Source: Plectrocnemia conspersa | Lineage: Eukaryota > Arthropoda > Insecta > Trichoptera > Polycentropodidae | Direction: 5' to 3' | Assembly (NCBI GenBank): GCA_009617715.1 | Contig: VTFK01000146.1 | Span: 744,001 to 808,000, forward strand | Length of the DNA: 64,000 nt | Part shown: one piece after another, positions 1 to 12,460 of the stretch | How positions within the stretch are numbered: position 1 is the first letter of the stretch | How the letters are laid out: the number at the start of each line of letters is the position of its first letter | Notes under the pieces: generated by a model | What the model was told of the DNA's origin: nothing | Databases searched by the model: none | The model's input: only the letters and a program-made list of their open reading frames with translations | Program-made: the position numbers and the translations under genes

Positions 1-240
1 GAAAAATCACGTGTTTCCTTATTGGTTTGTATTTATCTTTTGCTCGTAAAACGTATTTCCACTTAATAAAATTTGCGACTGGGTTATTTTTAAATACTTA
101 CTTGACCTATTTTCATATTAATAAGCTTTTCATGTTTAAGTTATATATTAAATATCAATTTAAAATGTAATCTGTGAATCATATTATATAAAATAAAATA
201 ATGTATTGCTCTAAAAATATAAGATTAAAACTAACACTAA
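1..240. other. AT-rich DNA, no feature
   Basis: Low-GC sequence with no open frame, repeat or motif that I can support. Confidence 0.6.
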
Positions 241-770
241 ATGTTTGCAACAAAGCCTTTGTGTTGCTCCATTATTTTCAAAAAAATATTCGAAACCGCC
301 TCGGGGGTCTTATTTTAGACCTCACGACTCAAAATCGTTTTTCACAACCGACTACCGTTCGCGAAACGAACCACGATTGATCGTAACGATTTCGACTTTT
401 TTTCGCCTCTCAACCGCAAAGGGTTAAGAGGGTCCTGAAAAACAATGAAGAGCAAAAAACCAAAAGACAGGATCACGCCGGTTGCTACGGCAACGGATCC
501 TCGGTTTAAGGTCACGCAAAGGTCGTTGCATTGTTATTGTTGTTAGCCGTGAAGGCTCTTTTTCTCTGCGTTACAAATGAGATCGCGTGCTCGATGGCCG
601 ATTTGGTTACAATTGTTGCTAGCTACTACAATGATGGGATTTGGTCTAAAGTTTGACCGACGCGGTCCATCGGCAGCCATTGTCTTTGGAGGTCAAAAGG
701 TCACACGATGGATAAGTATCGTATGTCCTGACGTTTTGTGGCATGGGCGTCAATCAGTTTATTGATTGAT
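241..770. promoter_or_regulatory. GC/CpG-elevated island with nuclear-receptor half sites
   Basis: The island stands out from the AT-rich flanks. At 509-525 two AGGTCA-like half sites (AGGTCA, AGGTCG) lie in direct orientation 5 bp apart. At 690-703 two perfect AGGTCA sites lie 2 bp apart (a DR2). Direct repeats of AGGTCA are the known sites of nuclear receptors (E75/HR3/EcR-USP class), so an enhancer or promoter is the likely role. A 62-codon frame at 577-765 (+) opens with a signal-peptide-like hydrophobic stretch (QLLLATTMMGFG). I see no splice sites or relatives for it and consider it more likely accidental. A 60-codon frame at 245-427 is also probably chance. Confidence 0.35.
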
Positions 771-1350
771 AAGAATCTTTGGATAAAGTATTTTAAATCC
801 TGAATTTATCTTACAAGACGTTTCAAATATTATATTGAAAATAACGGAATATATGTATGTGCAGTTAAGAAAAAACTAAAGAAGCTTAATTGTTCTTAAA
901 TGTACATTCATTTATAACTGTAACAATAAATAGTTCTTTAATCTACACATATTATTAGTAAAAAAAATAATTAGTTGGTGTAATATTAAATATAAATAAT
1001 AAGCAATTAAAACATAAAAATGCTATTCAAATTAAATATTTTGCAGTTCTCTGAAAAGTCTGAAAATCAGAAATCATTTACGTAATCTCTCAAATATGTT
1101 AAAACGCTATTTATGCCCCGCCAAAATTTTCAATGCTTTGCAGTCTAATAATTTTTTTATTGTATAATAATAACTTTTATTAGTACAATGAAAAATTTCA
1201 ATTGATTAGTCCTTAATTTCATCATTGATATATTATTATAAAATTGTTTATGTTTATTTTAATGTAATGTTCAGTTTTCTCCATAATTATGAAAAATCAT
1301 AAATAAATAAAATATTTCAAGCCATAGTTTTCCATGTTTTAATGTATTAG
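771..1350. other. AT-rich spacer
   Basis: Nothing recognisable apart from homopolymer runs. Confidence 0.6.
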
Positions 1351-1575
1351 AAAGGATGATATAAATTCAGTTTCCATCCTTTTTTAAAATCAAATGTTCG
1401 ATTTTTATAAAAATCCGAAGATATTCTTAATTTTTTTTTTAAATATGTAGAATATAATCCAAACTTTTTTTTTTAAAAGAGATAACCATACAAATTTAAG
1501 GGTACTTCGTATTTTTTTTAATAATCGAACATTTGATTTTAAAAAAGTTTGGAAACTAAAGTTGGATCACCCTTT
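1351..1575. mobile_element. MITE with ~55-bp terminal inverted repeats
   Basis: The left arm (1351-1405) and right arm (about 1521-1575) are imperfect inverted copies. They share a perfect inner block reading AAATCAAATGTTCGAT on the left and its complement on the right. The outer tips are AAAGGATGAT and, read inward from the right, AAAGGGTGAT. The centre is AT-rich and non-coding. TTA trinucleotides lie just outside both tips, which could be a 3-bp target duplication (PIF/Harbinger style), but the tip bases do not settle the superfamily. Short length, long arms and no coding capacity are typical of a non-autonomous DNA transposon. Confidence 0.75.
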
Positions 1576-2263
1576 ATTAATGTTTCTCATACTTTTATTT
1601 ATAATATATACATAAAATGTAAGTTATGTAGAAATTAATTTATTTGTATCGCTTCATTGCAGAAATTAAATTCATACTAAATTCTTAATAACATCGATGT
1701 AAAAGCTCTCACAAATAATATAGGTAACAATTTTCACCAAAATATGCTGGTTCTTAAGTTTTTTCTATGCGTCGATTAATACATAATATATAATAAACAC
1801 AGGTGCTTTAATCCTTGCGCCACCAACCTGTTTTTAAACCATGGAATTGCTAGTACAAATATTATTTTTTAAGAATCAGAATCATTAATAATTTATTTGG
1901 TGAAATGTTATTAAATCATAATTTAATAGAGCGTCATAAATATTTATTTGATAGTTATTTGTGCTATAAATATTTAGTAGATCAATATATAAGTAATTTA
2001 TCGATTATTTTATACAAATACTTGTTTTGAGATAGTCAATTAAAATGTTCATACTCTGTCATTCCATGAAAATCTGGTTTAATAGTAAATGTATAAGAAT
2101 ATAAAGGATTCGTGTAAAGTATATGTAAAATAAAGTTACATATATTAATTATCAACTATTTTGTAAATTTTTATCTATTTAAAAGAATTTATAAGATTTC
2201 TTAATACGTTCACAGAAATGACTAGAATAAATTTTATTTTAACTAAAGTGTGTACTATGTTAC
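1576..2263. other. AT-rich spacer
   Basis: No feature seen. Confidence 0.6.
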
Positions 2264-2298
2264 AGTGAATGTGTATTACATGAAAATGTATTCGGATA

Positions 2299-2301
<3 letters not shown>

Positions 2302-2381
<80 letters not shown>
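2302..2381. repeat. (AT)n microsatellite, about 80 bp
   Basis: Uninterrupted alternating AT. It creates a meaningless Ile/Tyr-rich reading frame on the minus strand (2175-2480). Confidence 0.98.
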
Positions 2382-2385
<4 letters not shown>

Positions 2386-2654
2386 AGATATATCTCATAA
2401 ATGTATTCGCCTAGAAGAAAAATAAATATAAGCATATTTAGAGCAAGCAAAGCAAAAAATGGCAAAAATAAATTTTCCAAATGCGCGCAACTTTTTTTTT
2501 TTCTAATGATAAACTTTGTTTGTTATTAAAAATTTTCCAAATGTTTTGCAGAGATATTATTTTTCAGTCTGTAGAAATTTAAAGTTTTATTTGTTTAAAA
2601 ATTAAATATTTTAAAATATCGACTTGTAAAATTGTTTAATGACAATAACAGTAA

Positions 2655-2711
2655 ATGATTTCACTGAAACGCCAGTAAGTTATATTTTTACTAGCGTTTC
2701 AGTGAAATCAT
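2655..2711. repeat. Hairpin, perfect 18-bp arms
   Basis: ATGATTTCACTGAAACGC at 2655-2672 is the exact complement of 2694-2711. The arms extend inward through an AGTAA/TTACT pairing, leaving a short AT loop. It may be the terminal repeats of a very small foldback element. Confidence 0.85.
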
Positions 2712-3040
2712 ATCCAAATACATTTTCACCATAAGAAAAAAAAAATATAAATATATTCAAAGCAAGCAAAGTAATAACACAGAAATAATAACTGGGATAC
2801 ATTTATATGCACAACGTGATTTTTCCTAATGATAAACTTTGTTTGTTCTAATTTAATGCATTTTAAACTTAATTGTCAACAATTCTAAATTTTAAGGAAA
2901 TTTTCACAATTTTTTTGCGATGATATTACTTTTTATCTGCAGAGATTCAAATTTTAGATTATTTAAAAATTATATATTATTAAAACTACTGACCTGTAAC
3001 AATTTCAATGAAAGTAACACTAATTTATTTGTATTACAGG

Positions 3041-3640
3041 TGAAATTATTAATTAATTGCAAGATATATTCATACTGAAACAGGAAAGAATGCCATATCC
3101 TCTAATTATTTCCTTAACAAAAAAAATCATCAACTAAAATATTTTCTTCACAAGTTTCAAAGCTTATGTAGAAAAAACAATAAATTCCTCGAATCTAATA
3201 ATCATTGTTTTAACTCTCATTTGTAATTATGTGACGGCCACCTTGAAACAAACTTGTACAAAGGGTTTATTGTGGAGGGGGAGCTAAACAAAACGCGATT
3301 AACTTTCAATCTGCATGATCTTATATTTGTATAATACAAACTTCCTTGAAATAATTATTAATCATTAGAATTTTTTTCATGGTTTTAATATATCACAATT
3401 AGTTATAATTTTGATACAGATCGGATAATCTGTTCTCTGAATTAAGGGGGATTTATAGATACAATAAAAAATATATTTCATGTACGAGTACATAGAGAAG
3501 CTTAGAGCGATTCAATCATGTTAATGATCTCAATTTTTTAACACCTCAAAATTGCACAATCTCGAATGAGGTAACGCAATAATAACAAAAACAACAGCAC
3601 ATTAAGGGTACATAATACGCGTCCAGCATCTTACACACAC
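3041..3640. other. AT-rich spacer with one short GC patch
   Basis: Only 3230-3300 has raised GC, with a G-rich run near 3275. No gene signal. Confidence 0.5.
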
Positions 3641-3860
3641 ACAAACGGACGCGATTAAGCGAGAGCGACTCGACACGTAAACAAACTCGTCTCAGAGAGT
3701 GCGAAAGAGCCGAGAAGAGGTCCTCTCGGCCGAAAGGAAGAGCGAGAAGAAGCCGAGGGTCGCTCCTCTCACCGAGGACATGCACCTTAAGGAGGTCATC
3801 AACCGGGCTTCAGGATTACGCTGTCCTGTATATTATAAACAGGGGCTCTCAAAATTGACC
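3641..3860. promoter_or_regulatory. GA-rich, CpG-rich island; possible exon or promoter/PRE
   Basis: The segment is packed with GAGCG, GAGAG and GCGAAAGAGC words, which resemble GAGA-factor/CLAMP sites of insect promoters and Polycomb elements. A plus-strand frame from 3681 reads as a charged segment (KSREEVLSAERKSEKKPR, then a Met at 3780). It follows a CTCAG that could be a splice acceptor at 3691-3695. A minus-strand frame (3546-3785) is also open, so coding status is undecided. GC and CpG are far above the flanks. A similar GA-rich island lies at 31090-31200. Confidence 0.3.
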
Positions 3861-5550
3861 TCTACTGTGATTTTTTTACCAATCCTATTTTTTTACTATC
3901 TCTCTACCGAGCTAGTGGTGTTTACACGGCTGGGGTCTGTGTAAACGGAGTAATGATCCCTATTGTCGGTAATGCTGCATGGATCGAGATTGAATTACGC
4001 TGTGCATTGTGTGTTTTTTGAATGCTCCATAATTAACAGTTGAAAATGAGTTAAAATATATTCAAGTCAAAAGGAGAGTAAATAAAAATGAAGTGAAATG
4101 ATACTCAACGAGATCGTTTTACTTTGAGAGTACAATATTAGCGCCTTTCAGTATCGAATATCAGGTCAGTAAGACGGGACTCAATATGTAATTATATATA
4201 TTTAAAGTACGTTGTATTTAATATGTATACATATGTTACTTTGTAAGAAAATAATATTAAATAAATTTGTTGTATGTATATATTAAATAAAATTATAAAT
4301 CTGCATTATTAATTTAATGATTTATAATCAATAAAAACAGATCTTATTGTAAGCCTTTGATTGTTTGTTAGAATCTTTATTATGACAGTGATTAAAATTA
4401 ATAATGATAATATTTTATAGAAAATTTATTATCCAATATGTATAAAATTGATTTAGCATATTCATTAATACAATTAAATAAAACATTTACATATATTTCA
4501 ATGGAATTAATGACAAATATATTGATTATCAATTTATTATTACCCTAATTAATACTCAGTATGGTTGTATATTTACTATTTTAATATGCTTATTGTGGTA
4601 ATTTGTTTATATTATTTATAAATAAATATAATATGTTATTATGATAATTTAATATATGTATATAATAATAATTTGTGTTGCACATCGATTTAATTGGATA
4701 TACTATATGTATATATGTATAAAAATACATAATTATAATATACATTGATTTGAGACTAATACATGTTAAAAAATACATTAAATTAGTTTGTTTCATATGT
4801 GACCATTTTTTTATTGCAGTAAGGTTTGGCTTATATATATAAATCATTTGATATTAAATTGACATAGCCTTTCTATCAATATTTTTTTTATGTAATTAAA
4901 ACCATCGTTACTTAAAATATTATTCCAATGCTTCATGATGGTCAAAAAACGATACAGAAAAATTTCATACGATTAAGATAAAAAAAATAAGAAAACTGAA
5001 AATTAAGTAATGAAAATTGTCAAATTAAAAATATAATCAAAGGAACAACAAAAAATCTAATTCAAAAATAAAAAAAACGGTTCTTACTTTATTGTTATTG
5101 TGTTTTATCGAATTTTTCGCTTTTAATTTTTTTCGTGTTTTTTATTATTTTATATGTATATGCGTTGCGTTGCGCTGTTTTATCGTTGCGATCTGATTGA
5201 AATATTATCTTTGGTATTGAAATAATAAATATAAAAATGTATCATGAACTTTACAAAAATTTGCAACGCACACCTGTTTTTGAGATAAGCGTTAAACGAT
5301 AATAAAAAGTGTTCCTTTTCGAATTCTGCGAAATTCTAAGAATAATAATAAAAAATCAATTTCAAAATGTTTGTTATAATAATGATTTTTACGACTACGT
5401 GTGACGTGTAGTTATTTCAATTGTTATTTAAATAACTTTATACGTAATAAAATCATCATTAAGATTATATTTAATTGTATATTTTTTCTATACATAAAAA
5501 TTTAGTTTACCTATCGTTGATTTTTCTACGGATACTAGTGCTATATAAAC
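3861..5550. other. Long AT-rich desert
   Basis: No supported feature. A short TGCGT-type simple repeat lies at about 5161-5177. The minus-strand frame at 4590-4847 is Ile/Tyr/Asn-rich, as expected from chance in AT-rich DNA. Confidence 0.6.
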
Positions 5551-5559
5551 ATCACGTTT

Positions 5560-6140
5560 CATACGTAATGACCTCGTGATAAACTCCAATCCCGCTTCGA
5601 ACCCAATCCCTTATATACAGCGGGTATAATAATATAGATATACAAAAACGCCAGACGATTACTTTGTCCGTCTTCGCCCGCAGCCCAATTTTAATCGATT
5701 GGGTCATTTAAAAGGTTAACGCTCCAGTTCAGGTGTATTACAACTAAACGTTTCTTGACGATCTCTAGATCTACCTCAGTCTCCATAAATATCATAGTGA
5801 CGATTAAAATGGTCGATATATTGCCAATTTTAATGGGAAAAGAGTGACATTAGTCCGGCGATAATGGTCACCTAATTGATGGTCCAAAGTTTCCCGTACA
5901 TTGGGCACGAATGGGTCGAAAGGCGACGCCGGGGCTGGACGGACCCCATTGTTAAGTTTATAGATTGCAAAGTGGCATATCTCTCTCGCCTTTGATAGCC
6001 GATGATAATAATGGCCGAGACGGAAGCTATTGCTTATGGACAAACGGTTCGGGATTCAGGGGTGGAATTGTAAATTTTAACCGTGGAACGATTGTTCAGT
6101 ATGGGCTATATGAGGGTTAATCGATTGGATGGTTACTACA
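5560..6140. promoter_or_regulatory. GC-elevated island, putative regulatory DNA
   Basis: About 580 bp of mixed composition with CpGs and several homeodomain-type words (for example ATGATAATAATGG near 6002 and TAATCGATTGG near 5693). A small inverted repeat CCCAAT/ATTGGG flanks 5687-5706. A 79-codon minus frame (5804-6043) has no recognisable domain. I read this as non-coding control sequence. Confidence 0.3.
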
Positions 6141-6189
6141 CTTTTAATCAGAAACTACTTGCTCAAAGCAAGCTTATGTATTTGAAAAC

Positions 6190-6500
6190 ATTTTTTTGTA
6201 AAGTTAGGAAAACTATAAATAAAATAATCCAAATTTAACTGTCACCACCTGACTTTCTAAAAGAGAGTGTTAAAGTTGATTTACTCGTCGACATTACGTA
6301 TCTAACCAGACGTTCATTAAAGGTACATTTGCTAAGATTTTGTAGGTACTGGAGGCACATTATCTGAGAGGCGCAGGCCCTCTGGTAATATGGCGTTTGT
6401 TGGCTGCGGTAAAAAATATGTGGGAAGTATAGATGCCCTATTTTGGCTTGAAGACTCTTGCAGAAATTTTCTGAACGAAATACGGCCAAAATTTAGATAG
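6190..6500. pseudogene. Coding-like fragment, strand uncertain
   Basis: Both strands have long open frames here. The minus strand (6235-6489) gives 84 codons including NLSKCTFNERLVRYVMSTSK. The plus strand (about 6339-6500) gives 54 codons including GKKYVGSIDALFWLED. The patch is clearly richer in GC than its flanks. I do not recognise either product. The lack of splice sites and the isolation suggest a fragment of a dead mobile element, or a conserved non-coding block whose frames are open by chance. Confidence 0.25.
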
Positions 6501-6645
6501 CTCATTGATAATTCCTAATCTTGCCGGATCGGTGCTGAAGTCATAATAATACATTTTTTCATTTCTGTGACACGTGTTGGTCGCCACAAGAAATTAAATA
6601 TTTCAAAAAAATATTGATTAAACTCTTTAAAATATTTTTTTTATT

Positions 6646-6693
6646 TTTTGCTATTATCATAATGTATTTTAATACATTCTGATAATAGCAAAA
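6646..6693. repeat. Near-perfect palindrome, 23-bp arms
   Basis: Arms 6646-6668 and 6671-6693 pair with one mismatch around a 2-nt centre. Transcribed RNA would fold into a tight hairpin. Nothing in the flanks suggests a gene. Confidence 0.9.
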
Positions 6694-7496
6694 CAGTCTA
6701 TATTTTACTGAAAGAAATTATGTGATTTTTTGCAGCTTACATACTTAAATTATAACGAAATCGAAAGAGCTAAGTGCTGTTTTAAAATAATGTTCATTAA
6801 CTTATTTTAATACAAAAAGTAAAAAAATATATTATTTTATATATTACAGGAGTTTATTATATTTTTGGTAATAAAAAATATAAAATAATTTATAAACTTA
6901 ATATTAAATAATAAATATCTACATATAAAAAAAATATTTTTCAGAAATAAAATTGAGAAATAATAAGCAAACTTATATTAGATTTATTTTTATATTATTA
7001 TACTTAGCTGCGTCAATTTTTTTACTGAAAAATACAGCGAAAGATTTAATCAATGTATCTTCATATTATTTACTGATTTTTGAAGATTTTTGCTAGTAAT
7101 ATATTTTTAATTTTCAATTAATTAATTACTACATATTTATACAATTTACTACAATATAAAAAGTAAAAAATATTTAAAAAAAATAAAGAATAATTTTATT
7201 TACTTTTTACATTGTATCTAATAAAATAAATAAATCATTTAAACATATTTATATATTATTTACATAGAAATTTATAGAAACTAATATTTTTTGCTTTTTT
7301 TAAATTTTTCAAAACACAAGCAGTGATTTTAAATTAAAACTTCGACATACATAAAAAAAATGTATGTCTATGTAAAATAATTCTGTTTTTCCTCATATTC
7401 AGATATATGTATGTATTATAAAAGATAATTAAATTGTGATTAAAAATCTATATTCCAGAAAACACAAATCAGAATTTATTAAATTTGGTATAAAAC

Positions 7497-7530
7497 TTTA
7501 TGAACATAATATTAATATTATGTTCATAAA
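7497..7530. repeat. Perfect 34-bp palindrome
   Basis: The sequence from 7497 to 7530 equals its own reverse complement (half site TTTATGAACATAATATT). No spacer. It is unusually long for chance even in AT-rich DNA because it contains matched C/G positions. Confidence 0.95.
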
Positions 7531-7920
7531 TATGAAACTTCCATAAAACTTTCAGTGGAAACCCAATAATCTGTAAATCAATAAAGACATTAGAAACTTT
7601 CACGATCAACAAGCGAAGGTTTAAACACTCATAAACATGATAACATATTGATTATGTACTTTTTATTCTCATACTTGTTTGAAGGTTTTAAAGAGATCAC
7701 TTCTGACAACTCTTCAAAACCAGAAAATAATACTCTCCAATATATAATATGATGGGGTGCAAAATATCATGCAACTAAAAAATTGTACAGTAATACTGTA
7801 ATATAAAATAAATTGGTATAGAGCAAATAAAAGTGCATATTTTATTATTGATAAAAATCTGCAGAATACTTTTTATTTATTTCATTATCAAATGACTAGA
7901 TTTGGATTATTTGAAAATTA

Positions 7921-8350
7921 AGAATGGGCGCGAATAATATAATAAAAATTATATTAACGATATTTCTGGAAACCAAAAACATTAAAGCTGTCAAAATAAT
8001 ATCCAATCGAAGCACTGTAACTAATCGCGATTCGCTGGAAGGAGGTAAAAATCATAATGGAAGGACAACAAAGGGTGATGTATCGTCGGCTTTTGTGCGC
8101 AGGAAGTCACCGCGGCAAAGTATACGTCATTTAATGCGTTATGACGTGGTCAGTTAAGTTTGAAAATGAAAATCGTACCCCATGACCATGGGATGATGTA
8201 TCGCCCGGGGGTGAATCGGACCCCGCGGACAAACGAGTTAACAACGCTGTGCAGTGGACGCACATGTGCGCACACAAATTGGGGAGTTCGCGAATGTTTC
8301 GTAATTTTTGACACGCCAATACCTATGTTAATGTTGGATGAAAATTAAAG
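7921..8350. promoter_or_regulatory. GC-elevated island
   Basis: CpG-containing block with two overlapping opposite-strand frames (7924-8157 +, 8131-8319 -), neither recognisable. It includes the palindromes CCCATGACCATGGG (8179-8192, near-perfect) and GCACATGTGC (about 8262). Probably regulatory non-coding DNA. Confidence 0.3.
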
Positions 8351-9440
8351 TCTTCTCTTGGTATTAGATGAGAAATGTAGCACTCATACATTTTTATTTT
8401 TAACAGATATTTTAAAGCAAAACAATATTGATCTATATGCCAAAAATATACTTACCTAGATTTGATGAATCATTAGATATGTTGTATTAAATACGTATTA
8501 GGCTATTAAGTTAGTTGTTAAGAGCAAGTAATATGTATGATAGTTAAGACCAAGAAATAATGCTAACTCCCAATGAGTGCGAAGTTGCAATCAGCGATCT
8601 CCTTTTCCGACCATCTAATAAATATTTAAATGCTACTCTTAACTTTAATATCGTTGCCCTAACATTATTCATAATAAATGCTAGAAAATTATCTAATAAA
8701 TAAAAATAAAGCTATTGAAGAATTGGCAATGTCATAACATGTGCCTAAAAAAAATAATATAACTGAAATAATATATTTTTATATTTTTTTATTAAAATCA
8801 TAGATTAATTTATTATTAATACCTAGATAGAAAATATAAACATTATGTGTCGATTTTTATGAAATACTACAATATTATTTATAATTAACTGGGTGGATAT
8901 TAACTAGTTTTTTTTTATTAATGTTTTAGAATTATATTATTATTAATAAAATAAAATTATATATTAATAATAAATTATTTTTTCCATGCGTATTTTATAT
9001 TATATATTGACTAGTTTTACATAATGAGTTTATTTTTTGATACTTTTAAATGCCCTAATTAAAGATTTATATCATTACTCATTTTGATTCGCGTTAATAT
9101 TTATCATTATTAATTTAAATATTTATTTAAAAATATTTAACGCTATTTAAAAATATTCACTTCTAACTATCTTTAAATTTAAAATTGTTCGTAGAAAAAT
9201 TGTATCAATATTAGGTAAATTATACATTAAAATTAAAATTATAATTATTAATTTAAAATCAGAAAATTCTTACATTTGTATTTAAAATAACACTTCAAAT
9301 TTATAACTGTCCCAATGAAAAATTGCATGAAACTGAAAATAAATGAAAGCTTAAGTAGTTATCGAAGCGCTACAGATTTTTTTTATATGGTTTTGTTGAG
9401 GTTTCTACAATGGTTTAAAAAATCATCAAAACAATAAAAG
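8351..9440. other. AT-rich spacer
   Basis: Only a 50-bp patch near 8565-8620 has normal GC. The rest has no feature. Confidence 0.6.
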
Positions 9441-10330
9441 TTTATCTCACTAACTTATTTATCGGCAGAACAACCGCGAAGCACTGGATGGATGACAATC
9501 ATACGAATCGCCAAATCACCAATCGAATCATCGACGACTACAATGAATACTCTCGAACCGATTAGATACTGATACTTACATAATTCAATACATATTTTCT
9601 GTAACTTATATTTTAAACAATAATCTGACTGAAAATTCACACCATCTAGCTGCCAATCTTGAAAGTTTGATCAAAATTAAAGTCATAAGTTAGCACATTA
9701 AAATTAAAAAAAAATATATACTTAAGGGTTAAATAACCCAAAGCGTTCTAGTTCATCGAACACACATTTTTCGGGCAAAAAATATTTTTTTATTACTTCC
9801 AAGAGATAAACATCGACGACTGCAGATAATATAGTGCTAAAAAATTCACACATAAAAAATCACCGTTTCTACTCAAACCGTCTATTGTCCGAACCCCAAC
9901 AAAAACACTCCACCCTTTGATTACTACCGAAATTACGCCTCATTGATTTTTTTACTCTCGGCACTTTTTTGTCGTCCACAAACGATATGAATATGTCCGA
10001 TAATCCGAGCGTGACTAATTCCAGACGAGATTCGAACCGGTGCTCCTTTATTTTGTCCACTTGTAGAGACCGCAAGACCGCGAAAGGCGATATCGGTCAC
10101 GTGCTATATATCAAATCGGAAAATTATACCACGTATAGGTACCAGACAATGTGGACATAATTTTTAATTTAACACGCCCGACGCTAACTCCCCCTGGATT
10201 ATGTAAATTATTTTTTATCAAAGTCGCTGGAGCCACAAGGCGGTAACACAATATGTAGTTTTGTATCTTGGTGAGAGGTCAAGACCTCCTCCGGAATACC
10301 GGTAGTCGTTTGAAAGATGTTGAGTTAACC
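9441..10330. promoter_or_regulatory. Two GC-elevated islands with a tRNA-like B-box
   Basis: Islands at 9455-9560 and 9860-10320. At 10029-10038 (minus strand) GGTTCGAATC matches the RNA polymerase III B-box, so part of the second island may be an old tRNA-derived SINE. Open frames on both strands (9869-10075 -, 9969-10160 +) have no domain I know. A small near-palindrome GGGTTAAATAACCC is at about 9727-9740. Confidence 0.3.
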
Positions 10331-10640
10331 ACAAAAGTACAGTCACAAAATCAGGGTCGAATTTTTTTTTTAATGCAAAATAGAGTCAATAAAACTGATC
10401 AATGACATTTGAATCATTTTTTCCTTTGACTTAATTAAAAAAATAGCCAAACATAAAAAAGTTATTATAACAACTCAAATTTACACATGACTAAAAATGT
10501 GTTCTGTATTAGGATTGATACTGATTATAAAGAATATATTCCTAATAATTAGTATACTCTGAATTTCTCTGAATTAAAAATATAATGTATAGTATATAAG
10601 AAGGAAAAAATATTAAATATCAAATCGAAATAATATGAAC
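10331..10640. other. AT-rich spacer
   Basis: No feature seen. Confidence 0.6.
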
Positions 10641-11170
10641 TGCACCAGCTCTTCGAAGCTGACATTAAATATATCAATGTTCAATGTCAGCGTGTTAAGG
10701 AGCTGAATCAGAGGAGGACGCAATCGCTTCTATTTAAGTTATCCAAAGTGATAATAAATCGAATATTAATTTGAATTTCTAGTGGTTGGATTACTCTACC
10801 AAATCCGGCCCTGTCCTGGATGCTGTATGATCTCCCAGAGGGTCAGTGGTTAAATCTTCTCGCGTTGGTTGTCGTCTTGAGTTGCTTTTGAAACTTGAAG
10901 CCGCCTTCGGCAGGTGCCATAGATCAAAGCCACCATTAAGCAGATATTCTCAATATAATATTTACATAAGTATTTTATAACAAAAAATACATAGTGCGTC
11001 CATTGAGACGATCTAAATTGCATATTATGTAAATTAACATGTAGAATACTCCAGTGGAATTTGCTACCCGTCGCATACCAACACCACTCACTGGAAAGGG
11101 GTTGTAAAGATTTAATGGAAAACGTGTGCATGTAGTATGTAGTACAACACGCATATATCAGGGGGTAAAT
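10641..11170. other. GC-elevated island with inverted repeat
   Basis: GCTGACATT at about 10658 and its complement AATGTCAGC at about 10684 form a short hairpin. A 93-codon minus frame (10850-11131) has no recognisable domain. It could be repeat debris or regulatory DNA. Confidence 0.25.
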
Positions 11171-11750
11171 TGATCTGAAAATTGGAATGGACCGGGTGCG
11201 TAGTTCTGCGAAAAATCTTTATTATCTGGTAAAGACGTGCCTGTTTGCTTTAATAAATATTAGGTAGATATATAAATATTGTCGAAACGAATGTTTTTAT
11301 TTGTATAAAAAGTTTATTAATTTTATTTTATTATGCATAAAAAATATTTTTAAGAGCTTTACGGTAATGCACTATACACTACACTATACACTACATAATA
11401 AAAAAATCATTAAAAAATATTTACAGAACAATTAAATTACATTATATTATTATTATGGTTAAACCACAATGTATCCACCAACTGTGAGTACCCGAATGAA
11501 AAAATATATTAAAAATGACGTCTACCTGATTTTTTAAATTGTTAATTTTACTCAGTGATTATTACGTTCTCTATTTAAAGAGAAAAAAAGTATAATTATC
11601 ATACATATTATGATTTTTCTATTTTAACTAAATATTTTGTAGCTTTGTATCTTATATTTTTGTCATTGATTTAATTTACAGACACAATTTTTATATTGTA
11701 TTCACTCGTTTATTATGAAATTAAAATAATTTACATAGGTTTTAACCATT
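11171..11750. other. AT-rich spacer
   Basis: Nothing beyond the small tandem duplication at 11370. Confidence 0.6.
11370..11393. repeat. Tandem duplication, 12-bp unit x2
   Basis: CACTATACACTA twice, back to back. Confidence 0.9.
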
Positions 11751-11990
11751 TTAGTTAACAATCGATCATAGCGTGTAATGACGATTATCCAATTCAAGTA
11801 TGTAGTACATATCTACCACTATAATCCATTCGTAGGGTGGGTATATTGCCGCCATAATTGTTGTGTAGAAAGCCCATTAATGCATCTAGAATATCAATTA
11901 TGATGCAATTTAACACGCAAACTGCATCTTGCTTATTAGCTTGCGGTGTATGGCGAAAACTTGTCAGTCAAAGAAAATATTAATTTTCTG
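11751..11990. promoter_or_regulatory. Island with homeodomain-type sites
   Basis: Moderate-GC block with ATCGAT, CCGCCATAATTGTTG and ATCAATTATGATG words of the kind bound by Hox/Cut-class factors. No open frame of note. Inferred enhancer. Confidence 0.3.
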
Positions 11991-12099
11991 CGAAACAGCT
12001 GATTTTACTGTGTGAATGTACCTAATTAAATACATATTCAATTAAAAATATTGTATTATATCCACACACAATACAAAATGATAAAATACAATACACCCA

Positions 12100-12460
12100 T
12101 TGTCGCACGCACATCCTGTAAACAAATAAACAATATCGCCACGATTCAACCCTTGCTCGCCTTTATTGTACTTTAAACTTTGTACTGTGGCTATTTTATT
12201 ATCTTTTCATTGGTGAGGTACGTAAGCATCGATCCAATTAAACTAAGTACGTTGAGTGCGTTTATAACAACATTAAAAAAAGACACTCACCTGCTCGACA
12301 ATAAATCACTAGGTGGGCCACTGAAATGGATGCAGCAAGTGAGGACGGGGCAATCAAAAAATCATTAGATTGAATGGATGAAAAAGTGACTTTTTGTGTG
12401 TATGGAAAGACACAATAGTGACCCTATGGGGATGGGGTGATTTAGTATTAACTGCGTGAA
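12100..12460. promoter_or_regulatory. Island with clustered forkhead sites
   Basis: TGTAAACAAATAAACAA at 12117-12133 holds two overlapping forkhead consensus sites (TRTTTRY read on the other strand), with a third partial site next to it. The island continues to 12460 with normal GC. A 62-codon frame (12180-12368 +) is unremarkable. Confidence 0.4.

Larger units (their letters stand above)
2264..3040. repeat. Degenerate duplication (~320-bp period) with inverted segments
   Basis: Copy 1 (about 2400-2700) and copy 2 (about 2730-3040) share ordered blocks. AGCAAGCAAAG is at 2442 and 2761. TAATGATAAACTTTGTTTGT is at about 2504 and 2827. Similar tracts follow in each. In addition, the block at 2281-2300 (GAAAATGTATTCGGATATG) recurs inverted at about 2707-2726, and 2655-2711 forms a hairpin. 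The mix of direct and inverted copies suggests a nested or rearranged non-autonomous element rather than a simple satellite. Confidence 0.7.
6501..7920. other. AT-rich desert holding two palindromes
   Basis: Apart from the palindromes at 6646 and 7497 and a small hairpin near 7345-7369, I see nothing to annotate. Confidence 0.6.

Noticed and set aside
2175..2480. 101-codon minus-strand reading frame
   Set aside because: Created by the (AT)n microsatellite; the product is an Ile/Tyr repeat.
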